Assembly (NCBI GenBank): GCA_963726375.1
Contig: CAVSCE010000009.1
Span: 682,001 to 746,000, forward strand
Source of the DNA: UTCFX2 sp963726375
GTDB taxonomy: Bacteria; Chloroflexota; Anaerolineae; Anaerolineales; UBA4823
DNA length: 64,000 nucleotides
Direction: 5' to 3'
In this document: positions 29,293 to 39,677 of the stretch, one piece after another
How the letters are laid out: every line of letters begins with the position of its first letter
Numbering within the stretch: the first letter of the stretch is position 1
Notes under the pieces: model-generated
What the model saw: the letters and a program-made list of their open reading frames with translations, nothing else
Database searches by the model: none
What the model was told of the DNA's origin: nothing
Position numbers and translations under genes: made by a program

Positions 29293-32200
29293 ATGAAGAA
29301 GAATCGCATATTTACAACAATGCTAACTATAGTAATTCTTTTTTCCCTGTTTGGATCCAGCGCGACTGTGGTGAGTGCAGAAGAGACGCGTAACATCGTC
29401 ATCCTCGGCACAAGCGACATTCATGGCAACGTCGACAACTACGATTACTACACGGATAGCGTTCCCACTGGCTCTTCCCAACGTGGCCTGACGAAGATCC
29501 AGACCTACGTAAAAGGGATACTCGCAACAAATCCCAACACAATCATCATCGACGACGGCGATACCATCCAGGGAACGCCGCTGTCCTACTACTTTGGTGT
29601 AATCGACACCGATCAGATAAATCCCCTGGCTTTAGCCATGAATACAATAGGATATACAGCCGCTACTGTGGGGAACCATGAGTTCAACTATGGCCCGGCT
29701 GTGTTTAACAAATTCAAAAGTGAAGCGACCTTCCCCTTACTCTCTGCCAACGTCACCGGCTGTCGGGATTACACCTTCATACCCTACACGATCAAGGATG
29801 TCGGTGGAGTCCAGGTAGGCATCCTCGGGTTAACCCCGCCTGCAGTGGTCCATTGGGAGCGACCGGAAAACATTGTTGATTGCGTCTTTGGGGACGCAAT
29901 GGACTGCTGCCAACAATTACGTGCCCATCATGAAAGCAGCCGGTGCAGACATAATCGTCGTGGCTGCTCACAGCGGGCTTGATGAAACCTATGGCTTCGG
30001 TCGGGATGAGAACTTTGTCAAGTTCCTGGCCAATGAAGTGCCCGGGATCGATGTGATCCTGGCCGGTCATGCCCATGCGAATGTTCCTAGCCAACTCATA
30101 AACGGCGTACTGGTGACCGAGCCGAACTACCATACCCGCAACATCTCCGACATCCGCATCACCGTCAGCGGCTCCGGTACGGATTGGGCAGTTACTGCGA
30201 AGTCGAGCACGACTCCGGCGATGGGCAGCGACAGTTGAGGATGCTGCTTTGAAATCCCTCATGCAGCCCTATCACGATACGACGGTTGCCTATATCAATA
30301 CACCGATCGGCACGGCTACCGCTGACTTCCCCGGCGGATTCCCTGCCCGCGTTGAGGACGGACCGATGGCTGACCTGATCAACCAGGTGCAGACGGAAGC
30401 AGCTGAAGCAGCTGGCTTCCCAGTGGAAGCCTCCTGGCGGCGCTCTTCACCAACGATGCAAAGCTGACCGCCGGTCCAATCAAGCTTAAGGATGCTTACG
30501 CAGTCTACATCTACGACAACACCCTTTATGTGATCGAGGCTACCGGCCAGATGATCAAGGACGAGTTGGAGTGGACCGCTGGCTATTTCAACCAGTACTT
30601 CTACGAGCCGGCTGGTGTGACAGTGAACTCTGCCGTCCGCGACTACAACTACGATATGTGGTCGGGCATCGAATATCAGCTTGACGTGACCAAGCCGGTC
30701 GGGCAGCGAGTGGTCGAACTGAAATTGAATGGTCAGCCACTTGCGATGGATCAACTCGTCCGGGTAGCGCTGAACAATTACCGGGCGACTGGAAAATTCC
30801 CCACTGCCACCAAGCTCTTCCAATCCACCGTAGAAGTGCGTGAGCTGATCACTAACTGGATCATGGAGCGCGGCACGATCTCCCCAGAGGACGTTTTTGT
30901 AGAGAACTGGTCGTTATTGCCGCCAGTGAACACTTGGATGAGCACGACCACGTCCGAACCTATCAGCCGCGATGATTATGCCGAATTGCTGTGGACAGCC
31001 TTTGGATGCTCCCAAGATTCCTCTGGCATGTCTAGCCTGTATTCGGAAGATTTGGGCCAACTCCATAGCCTTTATCTACCCCTAATAAATAGTCTTGCCC
31101 AAGAAGGGATGATCATAGGTACATCTGGGCCAAGCGGGCAGAATACTACAAATCCCTCTGCTCCATCAATCAAAACCGATATGGCTTCACCTTTAACAGC
31201 CTTCGGATGTCCTAGTAATACCTATATGCGCATCCCTGGCGACAAGGGCATGCCAGGTAGCAACCTCAACCGCGAGGGAGCTTTCTTCCTGCTTCGGAAC
31301 GCTGTTGGAGACCTGATCGACGTCCAAATGGATATGTCTGTTCTTAACAAATATTCGGATAAGAATGACGTCTCCAAATGGGCCAAGAATCCCATTGCCT
31401 TTACTATCCTGGCATGGATCTTCATGCCGACTGGGAACGAACTTCTGCCAAAGCAGATCGTCACCAACGCCGAAGCCTTGGCCTGGATCCGGGAAGCCCG
31501 TTACCCGTACTATACCTTCCTTTCAACAAATGACTTCCACGGGCAGCTGGAGACCGGAAAGTATTTAACAGAAAGTGGAAACAAGAAATTTGTAGGCGGC
31601 GCAGCCTACAATATGACCTACATCAACGGCTTCAAGTCCATCAATCCCTTCGGGACCTTGCTGATGGATGCTGGTGATATGATGCAGGGTACGCCTATCT
31701 CGAATCTGCTGTGGGGTGAGTCCGTCATCGATGTCTTCAACCATATGGGCTATCGGGCGGCTACGATAGGCAATCACGAGTTCGATTGGGGACAGCCCAG
31801 GCTGCAGGACCGCATAGCCCAGGCTGAGTTCCCCATCCTGCTCGCGAATGTTTTTATTGAAGGCACCGATTCTCGCCCCGATTGGATGGCCCCCACCGCT
31901 ATTGCTCAACGTCAAGGGCCAGCAGATCGGCGTGATCGGCGTGACCAGTAAAGATACTCCCTCTATCGTCATGGCTGGTAACACAGCCGGCCTGGAGTTC
32001 CGCGAAGCTGGCCCAGTCGTAACCCAGCTGGCTGCTGAGCTGCGCGCGGCGGGAGCCGACATCGTGGTTGTACTGGCGCATATGCCGGACGTGTATGGCG
32101 GTGTCGTCAGCGGCGAGATGGTCGGGGTCGCAGTCTCAGGCGTGGACCTGATCATCTCCGGCCATTCCCACAGCGGCTTCACAGGCAAGATCAACAACAT

Positions 32201-33035
32201 CCCAATCATCCAGCAGTACTCGTCCGGGACGGCTATTGGGGTCTCCAATCTGAGCTACGACCGCCTGTTCGGTGGCGTGGCAGGCTCCACCCTGAAGGTG
32301 GTCAACACTTATAATGATGGTGTGATTCCGGATGCGGAGATTGCATCGCTCGTCCAATACTACAAGGACCTGATCGGACCCACCGTCAACGAGGTCAAGG
32401 CATCCACCCTGGGTCCCATCTCAAGGACAGTCAATGGAGCTGGTGAATCACCTATGGGTACCCTCATTGCAGATGCCCAGGCGTGGAAGGGTGGTACCCA
32501 GATCGCCTTCATGAATCCTGGAGGCATCCGGGATGATATCTCATACGGTACCTATCCTCATGATATCACCTGGAGCGATTTCTTTGATGTCCAGCCGTTC
32601 GACAACAAGCTTGTCACGATGACCCTCACCGGGGCGAATATCTACAGCCTCCTAGAGCAGCAGTTCGAACCCACCCAGACATGCTCCACTCCCGGATGTG
32701 TCCCCAAAAAAGTGTTGCTGGTCTCTGGCATCACTTATAAGTACAACCTGACGCTCCCGGTTGGATCGCGCATCATCGATCTCAAACTGTCGGATGACAC
32801 TCCAATCGCAAATGATGCGACCACCTACACGGTCACGATGAATGAGTACTTAGCTACGGGTGGTGACAAATTCAGCACGTTTCTGCTCGGGACTAACGTC
32901 ACCCGCATCGGGATCAGCGACCTGGATGCTCTGATCGAATACGTCCAATTCCGCTTTGGTGTACCACCAGCCAATACACCCATCGATCCCTCGGTATACC
33001 CTACAATCGAAGGGCGTATCATCCAGCAACCGTAA
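29293..33035 (+). CDS. secreted 2',3'-cyclic phosphodiesterase / 5'-nucleotidase tandem with SLH repeats (frameshifted)
   Basis: About 1,245 residues with a cleavable signal peptide (IFTTMLTIVILFSLFG...). First enzyme: metallophosphatase motifs GTSDIHGN, DDGDTIQGTPL, GNHEFNYG and AGHAHANVP, then a 5_nucleotid_C domain; its YDYYTD start resembles CpdB/YfkN-type cyclic phosphodiesterases. Middle: S-layer-homology-like repeats (ISRDDYAELLWTAFG; LINSLAQEGMIIGTS; KYSDKNDVSKWAKNPIAFTI). Second enzyme: STNDFHGQLE, DAGDMMQGTPI, GNHEFDWG, SGHSHSGF and a second C-terminal domain. Breaks near 29890, 30235, 30440 and 31890. SLH repeats suggest anchoring to the cell surface; likely role is scavenging phosphate and nucleosides from extracellular nucleotides. 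Base composition is more GC-rich than its flanks. Confidence 0.85.
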
Positions 33036-33045
33036 TTTGAAGTTC

Positions 33046-33077
33046 GGGAGGAGGCATTTCGTGCCTCCTCCCTTTCT
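33046..33077 (+). terminator. strong rho-independent terminator
   Basis: Perfect 11-base arms GGGAGGAGGCA (33046-33056) and TGCCTCCTCCC (33062-33072) with loop TTTCG, followed by TTTCTT. It ends the nucleotidase transcript just before the next small gene. Confidence 0.85.
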
Positions 33078-33086
33078 TGGATTCTT

Positions 33087-33317
33087 ATGGCCAATGATCG
33101 AAAAACGATTTACGTGAACGATCACCCTGTCTCTATCTTCTTGTGGGCAGAGGTGCAGCACTGCGTCAACGCCTACAATAGCGACCTGTACCTGGCTGTA
33201 CAGCGAGGTGAAGCAGAGATCCAGGATGAAATCGGAGGTCGCATTGGCTGGGGTGGTTTTGCAAGCGATGGTCAGCATATTTACGTACGATTTCTGACCA
33301 AGGAGGGTGACATATAA
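33087..33317 (+). CDS. 76-residue protein, possible beta-grasp fold
   Basis: Sequence features IYVNDHPVSIFLWAEVQHCV, NAYNSDLYLAVQRGEAEIQD and a final IYVRFLTKEGD. The layout (strand with VN..PV, helix, G-rich turns, closing strand) recalls small ThiS/MoaD-like beta-grasp proteins, but there is no terminal GG. It has no clear ribosome-binding site because the terminator of the previous gene lies directly upstream, so it may be read through or leaderless. Function unknown. Confidence 0.55.
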   Translation: MANDRKTIYVNDHPVSIFLWAEVQHCVNAYNSDLYLAVQRGEAEIQDEIGGRIGWGGFASDGQHIYVRFLTKEGDI

Positions 33318-33508
33318 ATACTAACCCTGGTCATATTTGAGGAAGGTAACCAATTTAATCTGTCCAAAGGTTGAAGAAAGGGCATCAGCTGGACAGTTTG
33401 TTGAGGGGCGGATAAGAAATTCGCTACACCTGGATTTTCTTATACAATCAAGTGTTTGCAATGTTTCCTGGCTGACAAATCGAAAGGCTTGAAGTAAAAT
33501 TTATTATT

Positions 33509-34147
33509 ATGAAATTTCGAGAACCTGTAAATGGACTCACTCACCTTGGAGCGGCGATAGCTGCAGGAATTGGATTAGGCTTGCTGCTGTTCCTGGCGCA
33601 GGATAACCTCCCCCGGCAAATATCGCTGACCATTTATGGAATCAGTCTGATCCTGATGTTCACTGCGAGCTCAATCTACCATCTCCTTAAAATCCGTCCA
33701 TCGATCAGTCTCTGGCTTCGGAAGTTGGACCATTCATCAATATTTTTACTTATCGCCGGGACTTACACACCAATTTGCTTATATTTCTTCTCAGATTTTT
33801 GGAGATGGGGAATCCTTGCGATTGTCTGGACAACAGCACTGGTAGGAATTACGATAAAGCTGCTAATTATGAAGTCACCTCGCTGGATAACAGCCGGAAT
33901 TTACCTGCTTATGGGCTGGTTCTCGATATTCGCAATCCAGGAAATGCTCACGAAAATGCCCCCAGGCGCGCTCACACTACTGCTTCTCGGCGGTGTACTT
34001 TTCACGTTCGGTGCGATTATCTATGTCCTCAAACGCCCCAATTTTTTCCCGGGAGTGTTTGGTTTCCATGAAATCTGGCACATATTTGTAATTCTTGGCG
34101 CACTGAGTCATTACATCTTGATTGCTGCGTATATTGCACCTGCCTGA
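33509..34147 (+). CDS. hemolysin III / PAQR family membrane protein
   Basis: 212 residues with seven predicted membrane helices. Family motifs present: NGLTHLGAAIAAG, ASSIYHL, DHSSIFLLIAGTYTP and HEIWHIFVILGALSHY, the conserved His/Asp set of the PAQR/hemolysin III family. The gap before it (33318-33508) shows nothing convincing. Bacterial function is uncertain. Confidence 0.88.
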   Translation: MKFREPVNGLTHLGAAIAAGIGLGLLLFLAQDNLPRQISLTIYGISLILMFTASSIYHLLKIRPSISLWLRKLDHSSIFLLIAGTYTPICLYFFSDFWRWGILAIVWTTALVGITIKLLIMKSPRWITAGIYLLMGWFSIFAIQEMLTKMPPGALTLLLLGGVLFTFGAIIYVLKRPNFFPGVFGFHEIWHIFVILGALSHYILIAAYIAPA

Positions 34148-34192
34148 AAGTGATTCAGCTGCACATTTTTTCATAATTTTTCGGGACAATGG

Positions 34193-34682
34193 ATGGATAA
34201 TCCTCAACTAATTATTGATACGCCTGCAATTCTCGAGCTCACAGGAAAGAAGGTGAAATTTCAGTTGTTTACGCATCAGGGAGATATTTTTTCTCTGGAG
34301 CAGGCAGCGCGTGAGCGGGGTCAGCGGCCGGAACAGGTTATAAGGAGCATCCTCTTCCGGATTGGAAATAATGAATTCGTAATGGTTTTGGCCGCTGGAC
34401 CAAGCCAAATTTCCTGGCCAAGACTGACGCGAACACCTCGGCGTCTCGCGAATTACTATGGCTACAAAAGAGGAAGTCTTCAACACGACAGGTTATCTGA
34501 GCGGCGCTGTCACACCTTTTGGGCTTCCTTCACCGATTCGTATCCTGGCGGATGATAGAGTGTTTTTAGAAGCTGAAGTTTCGATTGGTTCTGGAAAGCG
34601 CAATACCACGATCATTATCAATAGTGCGGAACTTCGCCGTGCTTTAGGGGATATCGAGATTGATTGTTTTGTCGAATGCTGA
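34193..34682 (+). CDS. YbaK/EbsC-type aminoacyl-tRNA deacylase (frameshifted)
   Basis: About 160 residues. N-terminal half: QLFTHQGDIFSLEQAARERG, QVIRSILFRI and FVMVLAAG. C-terminal half in another frame: VSRITMATKEEVFNTTGYLS, GAVTPFGLPSPIRI, then a final NSAELRRALG. These are the YbaK/ProX editing-domain motifs (free-standing enzymes that clear mischarged tRNA). The join near 34430 needs more than one small correction (expected reading ends in LGVSRITM). Confidence 0.8.
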
Positions 34683-34704
34683 TCTTATGATATAGGAAAT
34701 AATT

Positions 34705-34881
34705 TTGCTGTCTGCAGGACTATTAGGCTTCTCACTTGGTTGTACGGTTGGGGGTGCCCTGCTCCTTATCCTGAGCCTGATCTTCAAAACAGATGATGCA
34801 GGCACTCGCCGGATGAGGATGATTGGAATTTTGCTTTTCCTAATCGGGGTTATCCTTTTGACATTCGGAGCTTATCCATGA
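34705..34881 (+). CDS. 58-residue two-helix membrane protein
   Basis: TTG start with an AGGA site seven bases before. Two hydrophobic helices (GLLGFSLGCTVGGALLLILS and MIGILLFLIGVILLTFGAYP) separated by a charged loop KTDDAGTRRMR, with positive-inside character. It follows the YbaK-like gene by 22 bases. No family recognised; support is composition and spacing. Confidence 0.55.
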   Translation: MLSAGLLGFSLGCTVGGALLLILSLIFKTDDAGTRRMRMIGILLFLIGVILLTFGAYP

Positions 34882-34922
34882 ATTTCAAATCTAAATCTAA
34901 TAGTGGAACCAGCATTATGATC

Positions 34923-34951
34923 TTGACAAAATAGAACTTATATTCTATTAT
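34923..34951 (+). promoter_or_regulatory. sigma-70-type promoter with an operator-like inverted repeat
   Basis: TTGACA at 34923-34928, a 17-base spacer, and TATTAT at 34946-34951. The spacer holds a perfect inverted repeat AATAGAA-CTTATA-TTCTATT (34930-34949) that overlaps the -10 box, a typical position for a repressor or MerR-like activator site. It drives the GyrI-like gene starting at 34994. Confidence 0.72.
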
Positions 34952-34993
34952 TATGCGAATAACTGAATTATTCAGACGACCTTGGAGGGAATA

Positions 34994-35458
34994 ATGGAAT
35001 ATAAATGTGAAGTTTATCACCAGGAATCTCAACCGACGTTCTCAATTCGTACCCGCACAGCTGCTTCTCAGATTCCTCAGGTCCTGGCAGAATCGTATGG
35101 AAAGATTAATCAATATCTTAAAAGCCTCGGGGAACAGCCTGGCGGCGCTCCTTATGTGGCCTACTACAATATGGATATGCAGGACCTGGACATTGAAATT
35201 GGTTTTCCAACAACTTCGAAACTGCCTGGGCAAGGGCCGATACAATCAGGCGAGATGCCGGCAGGCAAATATTCATCCTGTTTGCATAAAGGCCCTTATT
35301 CAGAATTAGCCCCAGCATATCAAGCCTTGAGTGAGTTTCTCAAATCACAAAATTTGCATCCATCTGGCGTAGCTTATGAATTCTACCTGAATGATCCGAA
35401 TGAAGTGGCCCAGGAGGAGATCAAAACCTTGATTGTTTTTCCACTACTTTCGGAATAA
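34994..35458 (+). CDS. GyrI-like / AraC effector-binding-domain protein
   Basis: 154 residues from ATG 34994 (GGAGG site; the longer TTG start at 34982 lies inside that site). Domain pattern: ESYGKINQYLKSLGEQPGGA, YVAYYNMDMQDLDIEIGFP, GEMPAGKYSSCLHKGPYSEL and YEFYLNDPNEV, as in stand-alone GyrI-like small-molecule-binding proteins. These bind hydrophobic ligands or inhibit gyrase. No DNA-binding domain is present. Confidence 0.85.
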   Translation: MEYKCEVYHQESQPTFSIRTRTAASQIPQVLAESYGKINQYLKSLGEQPGGAPYVAYYNMDMQDLDIEIGFPTTSKLPGQGPIQSGEMPAGKYSSCLHKGPYSELAPAYQALSEFLKSQNLHPSGVAYEFYLNDPNEVAQEEIKTLIVFPLLSE

Positions 35459-35523
35459 TTAATCCCCAAAATAATATATTCGACATCATAATTTAATCTT
35501 GGATGCATTACAACCCCATAAAT

Positions 35524-35561
35524 AAAAATCCGAAGGATCTGATAGATCTTTCGGATTTTTT
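35524..35561. terminator. bidirectional terminator between convergent genes
   Basis: A 17-base stem AAAAATCCGAAGGATCT / AGATCTTTCGGATTTTT (35524-35540 and 35544-35560) with one G-U pair and a GAT loop, T-rich on one side and A-rich on the other. It serves the GyrI-like gene and the minus-strand lipoprotein gene. Confidence 0.88.
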
Positions 35562-35599
35562 GTTCAGTTACTCGAATACTTTTTTATTCAGGTCAGCTC

Positions 35600-36404
35600 T
35601 TAGTGTGTGAACAAATGACCGCAGCCGAGTTCAGCAGAAGCTTCTTTTCGACCAAGCCAGAGATCGCTGAGCAGTAGATTCCCATCATCCTGGAATTCAT
35701 AGAACCCTTCCAGATCCAACTCCTCTGGAATAAAGTTGCCGTCTGTTACTTCAAATTGAATAGTATGATTATCAGGCTCATACCGATAATATCCCCAGTA
35801 ATCGTGGTAGATTTCAAACGGTGTGAATGTCGCCTTAAAAGTCCCATCAGCAGAAAAAACAAGCTCACGGAGAGGTGCCACGACGTTCTTTTCTGAAGAA
35901 TCAAAACAAACAATTTCCTTTGTCTCGTGCCAAAATCCGACGAATGGATTTTCATCTGGTCGGTAGATAGTGACTATCCCCTGCAGGATTTTCCTTCCAT
36001 TCTCAATTTCAGCAGTGATGGTATAAACCGTCCCACCAGCAATCTCTGGACCGATGCTAAGCTCTCCGGTCTTGGGATCAATCGAAGAATCATCCAAAGG
36101 TTTAATTGACCAATTCACATTAGCATTGACCGGCTCGAAAACGTAACAACATTCGGTCGTGCCGACTTCAATCGTGATTGTTTCACCTGGTTGTGCCTGC
36201 CCGCTTTGTCCTATGGAAAGTTCAAGCCGGTCTAACTTCTCATGATCTAATCCTTTTATTCGACCTCCACCTTTTTCAGCCAACGTGACCACCAATTCAG
36301 GTCCATTTTGAATTGACTGGCAGGCAATCGTCAGTAAAATTAAAATATAAAATTACACCAATTATCCGTTTTCCGAATGGAAATAAATAGCCTTGCGCCT
36401 TCAT
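35600..36404 (-). CDS. lipoprotein with Ig-like domain (N-terminal frameshift)
   Basis: The long frame starts at a GTG near 36295, but upstream bases restore a signal: from ATG 36402-36404, repairing a T/A-run indel near 36345 gives KRIIGVILILILLTIACQ, a clear lipobox (TIAC). The mature protein has ETITIEVGTTECCYVFEPVN, then GGTVYTITAEIENGRKI, an Ig-like beta repeat, and a C-terminal domain with GFWHETKEIVCFDSS and DGTFKATFTPFEIY resembling lipocalin-type stress-response folds. About 268 residues. Function unknown. Confidence 0.7.
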
Positions 36405-36419
36405 TTTATTATCTAAAAG

Positions 36420-37681
36420 CTAGACATCGAAAGCCCATTCACCGGAGCGCATCACAGGTTCTGCTGATCCATCGTGCTTCAACCCGTCGACATCCATTTG
36501 ACCAGAGCCGATCATGAAATCGACATGCGCGATACTTATATTGCCTCCCGCGGCACTAAATTGCTCTTTAGACATCGTCTCACCACTGTGAAGCGTAAAA
36601 TTATACGCCGCACCCAAAGCCAGGTGTGAAGCGGCATTTTCGTCCATCAAGGTATGGTGGAATATTATCCCTGATTGAGATATCGGAGACTTATGAGGAA
36701 CTAACGCAACTTCTCCCAGGCGGCTCGCGCCCTCGTCTGTTTCAAAGAGCTTTCTCAAAGCAATTTCGCCCTTCTTCGCAGTAAAATTGACAACTTTTCC
36801 TCCAGAGAACTCAAGTCGGAAATCTTCAACCACGTGGCCGCTGTAAGCCAGGGTCTTGGTTGATTGAACAAATCCTTCGGCAACACTTTTATCCGCTAAA
36901 GTGAAAACTTCCTCTGTCGGTAAATTAGGAACAAATGGAATTCCAGCTTCACTGGTTATCTGCCCTCCTTTCCAGAGATGTCCTGTCGGCAAGCCGACAG
37001 TAAGATCTGTTCCGGGAGCCAGGTAGTGAAAAGCTTTATAGCTCTTGCTTTGTAAATAATTGGTCCGTTTTGAAAGGTTTAAGATGTGTTCTTGCCAGAT
37101 AGCGAATGGATCCGCCTGATCCAGTCGAACCAATTTAAATAATGCTTCCCAAAGACAATCTACCGCTTCGTCTTCATGCAAATCCGGAAATACTTTCACA
37201 GCCCAGCCCGGGATGGAGGCTGCGACCAGACACCAGTTAACCGCATTTCGAAGGGTATATTCCGCTGCCGGTTTCAGCTTGGTCAATACAGTTTTTTGCC
37301 ATTGTCCAATCAATTCCGGATCTTGATCTTTCAGCAAATCAGGATTGATCCCCTGAATATTCAGCATCGCATCACCGCGCTTGACAGCTGCTAAAATCCC
37401 GTCCGCTAACCATTGAGGGAAAATTTCGAACGAGTTCTCGGAGCGTTCTGGAAGCGGATGAGTTTCATCTGATCATCTGCCCAGATCACGTCAACAAATG
37501 ATGCACCAGCTTGATATGCTTTCTTTGCAATTTCGCGTGCCAAAGGTGCAGCAGTTAGTGGAATACCATGGTTTCGAGAGCCATCAACCATTAATAATCG
37601 TTGTCCAGGTTGAATATTCAAGCCGATCTTAACAATCAGATCAGCATATTGTTCCAGCTTCTTTTGGAAATCAATAATCAT
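36420..37681 (-). CDS. M29-family aminopeptidase (one frameshift)
   Basis: About 420 residues. N-terminal YADLIVKIGLNIQPGQRLLM and middle VEDFRLEFSGGKVVNFTAKK. The C-terminal metal-site region reads LGEVALVPHKSPIS, LMDENAASHLALG and HVDFMIGS, as in thermophilic M29 aminopeptidases that use two metal ions. The break near 37425 joins FQNAPENSFEIFPQ to WLADGILAAVKRGD. Cytosolic peptide turnover. Confidence 0.87.
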
Positions 37682-37802
37682 ATATCGCCTTCCTTAAAAA
37701 AATTTATTCAGCCAATATTCGCTGCTTCATCCTGAAATTCAAGGTCACCGCTGGAATATTTTACCGCTCTTTGAAAATTTTGAGAAATTCGGATAATAAA
37801 TT

Positions 37803-39677
37803 TCAATATTGGCTTTTCTTTCTCCTGCGAGGTCTGATCTGGATCACTTCTCTAAGGTTATCCCAGGTCAGGAAAATGGCACCGATCAATAAAACACCGA
37901 TAATAATTTCTTTAAAATATGCAATCAACAACAAGAACGCGACAATTACAGCCAAAACGTTTGCTATCAGAGCAGCAGTCTCTCGGATACGTCCTCTGAA
38001 AAGTGCTTCAATGAGTACAAACGCCAACACCAGGATAGTTATCCCCACGGGGATCCGTTGAGGTACAAAAATCAAGATTGAAACAAAGATCATAAGAAGC
38101 AAACCAATACTGGCTGCTGCCCAAATTTCTGCGACCTGTCCAAATTTCAAGATGTCTGGATTGTTCGGCGTCTGCAAGATGCCGATATGTGCTTGAGGAG
38201 GATCATCTTCACCATTTTGGATCATCATGATCCGATGATCCAATGCTAACGAAAGGATTTTGTTCTGGCTGTATTCTCGCCTATATCCACTAATCTCAGA
38301 TTCGAGCCGTTCCATCTGCAGGCTAATTTTTCTCGCCTCATTGTTCAGGCTTGGATAATCTGCCAGCGCAGTACTTTCGGCCGAAACCTTCTGGAGCTCA
38401 TCCATTTTCAACCTGATAGCATGCTCTAATTCGTCCTGGCGAGGCTCTATCTCCTGGCGCCTCTTAATTAGCCATGCGAGCTCCACAGGCGGAGTTGGAG
38501 TACGATCCAGACCAGAAAACGCCAAGGGGTCATACCAGGCTAATCTGGGTGTGCCATTCCTGTTGAATAATGGGCCACCCGGAGCGATTTCTCCACTTAT
38601 CGATCCTCGACCGTATAATCCCCACAAACCGCGGTAATTAGATGCCCAGGTCGGCAGCGGATCCAGAAGGACAGCCTCCCATTCGTGTTCCTGTCCTTGG
38701 CCGATGCTAGCTCCATCGCCACGCGCATATTCTACAAATGGAATTTTCAGCAAATTTCTCCGATCTGCGATCGGATTGGTCCGGAGCCCGAAAATTTGGT
38801 TTATTCTCGCCTTGAAATGCAACCATGGGTGGACGATCCTTTCAATCCATGGGATATCTGCTTCAATTACATACTCACCAGGACGAAAATAAGATGCATG
38901 CGACCCGGCGCCCACATAAACCACGGGATGATTTCCGATTAAATCCAGCTGCTCACGGTCATCCCAACGCCGCCTCAGATCGCTGCCCTGGAAATCATGA
39001 GAAGAATAGACGGCCCAGCGAGGAACCAATTCGCCTTGCAAGTTTTTATACAAATAAACAAATACCGTTTCCCAATCCGATTCGTGATCGTTCACGCCCG
39101 TAAATCCGGTCCGCCAATCACCGTAGTGGTAAAAATACCAGTATTGCAGCCCAATCCATCCTGCATCGCGAAAAACCCTGCCATAATAGACATACTTCTG
39201 ACCTTGGGACTGAATCTGGAGAGATTTCCGCTCAGCAACCGCCGCAGTCGCTCCTGGAACTTTCCCGCGAAACAACAGCACCAGGGAGAAAAGCGCATCC
39301 ATCAACCGGGAAAAGTATCCAACTCGCGCAAGACGGCCTCTCCCTGGATTCCAACCTCGATCAATCGCACGGGCAAACATTCGCTCGCCGTGCAAAACCT
39401 GCCGGGTTATATCAGAAAATGATAAATCATCAACAAAATGAAGGTACAGGACATCTTCCTGATCAAGAGTTCGATGCTCCCCAAGCGTTTCTAGATTTAC
39501 TTGACCTTCTCCGAGAAGTTTTTCTACTCGCCCATCTGCGTGGTTAACCCACAAGGAGCATGCCTGGACATAGCGATCAACATCCGTAGGAAAGAAAACC
39601 TCTCCGCGATTGAACCTCAGGATCGGCTCATAAATCCTGAGAAGCTCGTAATCAGAAAAGTCGGTTTTTCTCATCAT
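37803..39677 (-). CDS. Vps62-like domain protein with C-terminal membrane helices
   Basis: 624 residues, unbroken. Residues about 160-300 carry the fold signature of the Vps62/necrosis-inducing-like family: QYWYFYHYGDWRTGF and NDHESDWETVFVYL, then NHPVVYVGAGSHASYF. A coiled-coil-prone segment (ELEHAIRLKMDELQKVSAES) follows around residues 420-490, then four or five hydrophobic helices (IGLLLMIFVSILIFVP; ITILVLAFVLIEALF; LIANVLAVIVAFLLLIAYF) and a basic tail. The start overlaps the end of the upstream minus-strand membrane protein gene, so translation is likely coupled. Biochemical role unknown. Confidence 0.75.
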   Translation of the reverse strand: MMRKTDFSDYELLRIYEPILRFNRGEVFFPTDVDRYVQACSLWVNHADGRVEKLLGEGQVNLETLGEHRTLDQEDVLYLHFVDDLSFSDITRQVLHGERMFARAIDRGWNPGRGRLARVGYFSRLMDALFSLVLLFRGKVPGATAAVAERKSLQIQSQGQKYVYYGRVFRDAGWIGLQYWYFYHYGDWRTGFTGVNDHESDWETVFVYLYKNLQGELVPRWAVYSSHDFQGSDLRRRWDDREQLDLIGNHPVVYVGAGSHASYFRPGEYVIEADIPWIERIVHPWLHFKARINQIFGLRTNPIADRRNLLKIPFVEYARGDGASIGQGQEHEWEAVLLDPLPTWASNYRGLWGLYGRGSISGEIAPGGPLFNRNGTPRLAWYDPLAFSGLDRTPTPPVELAWLIKRRQEIEPRQDELEHAIRLKMDELQKVSAESTALADYPSLNNEARKISLQMERLESEISGYRREYSQNKILSLALDHRIMMIQNGEDDPPQAHIGILQTPNNPDILKFGQVAEIWAAASIGLLLMIFVSILIFVPQRIPVGITILVLAFVLIEALFRGRIRETAALIANVLAVIVAFLLLIAYFKEIIIGVLLIGAIFLTWDNLREVIQIRPRRRKKSQY

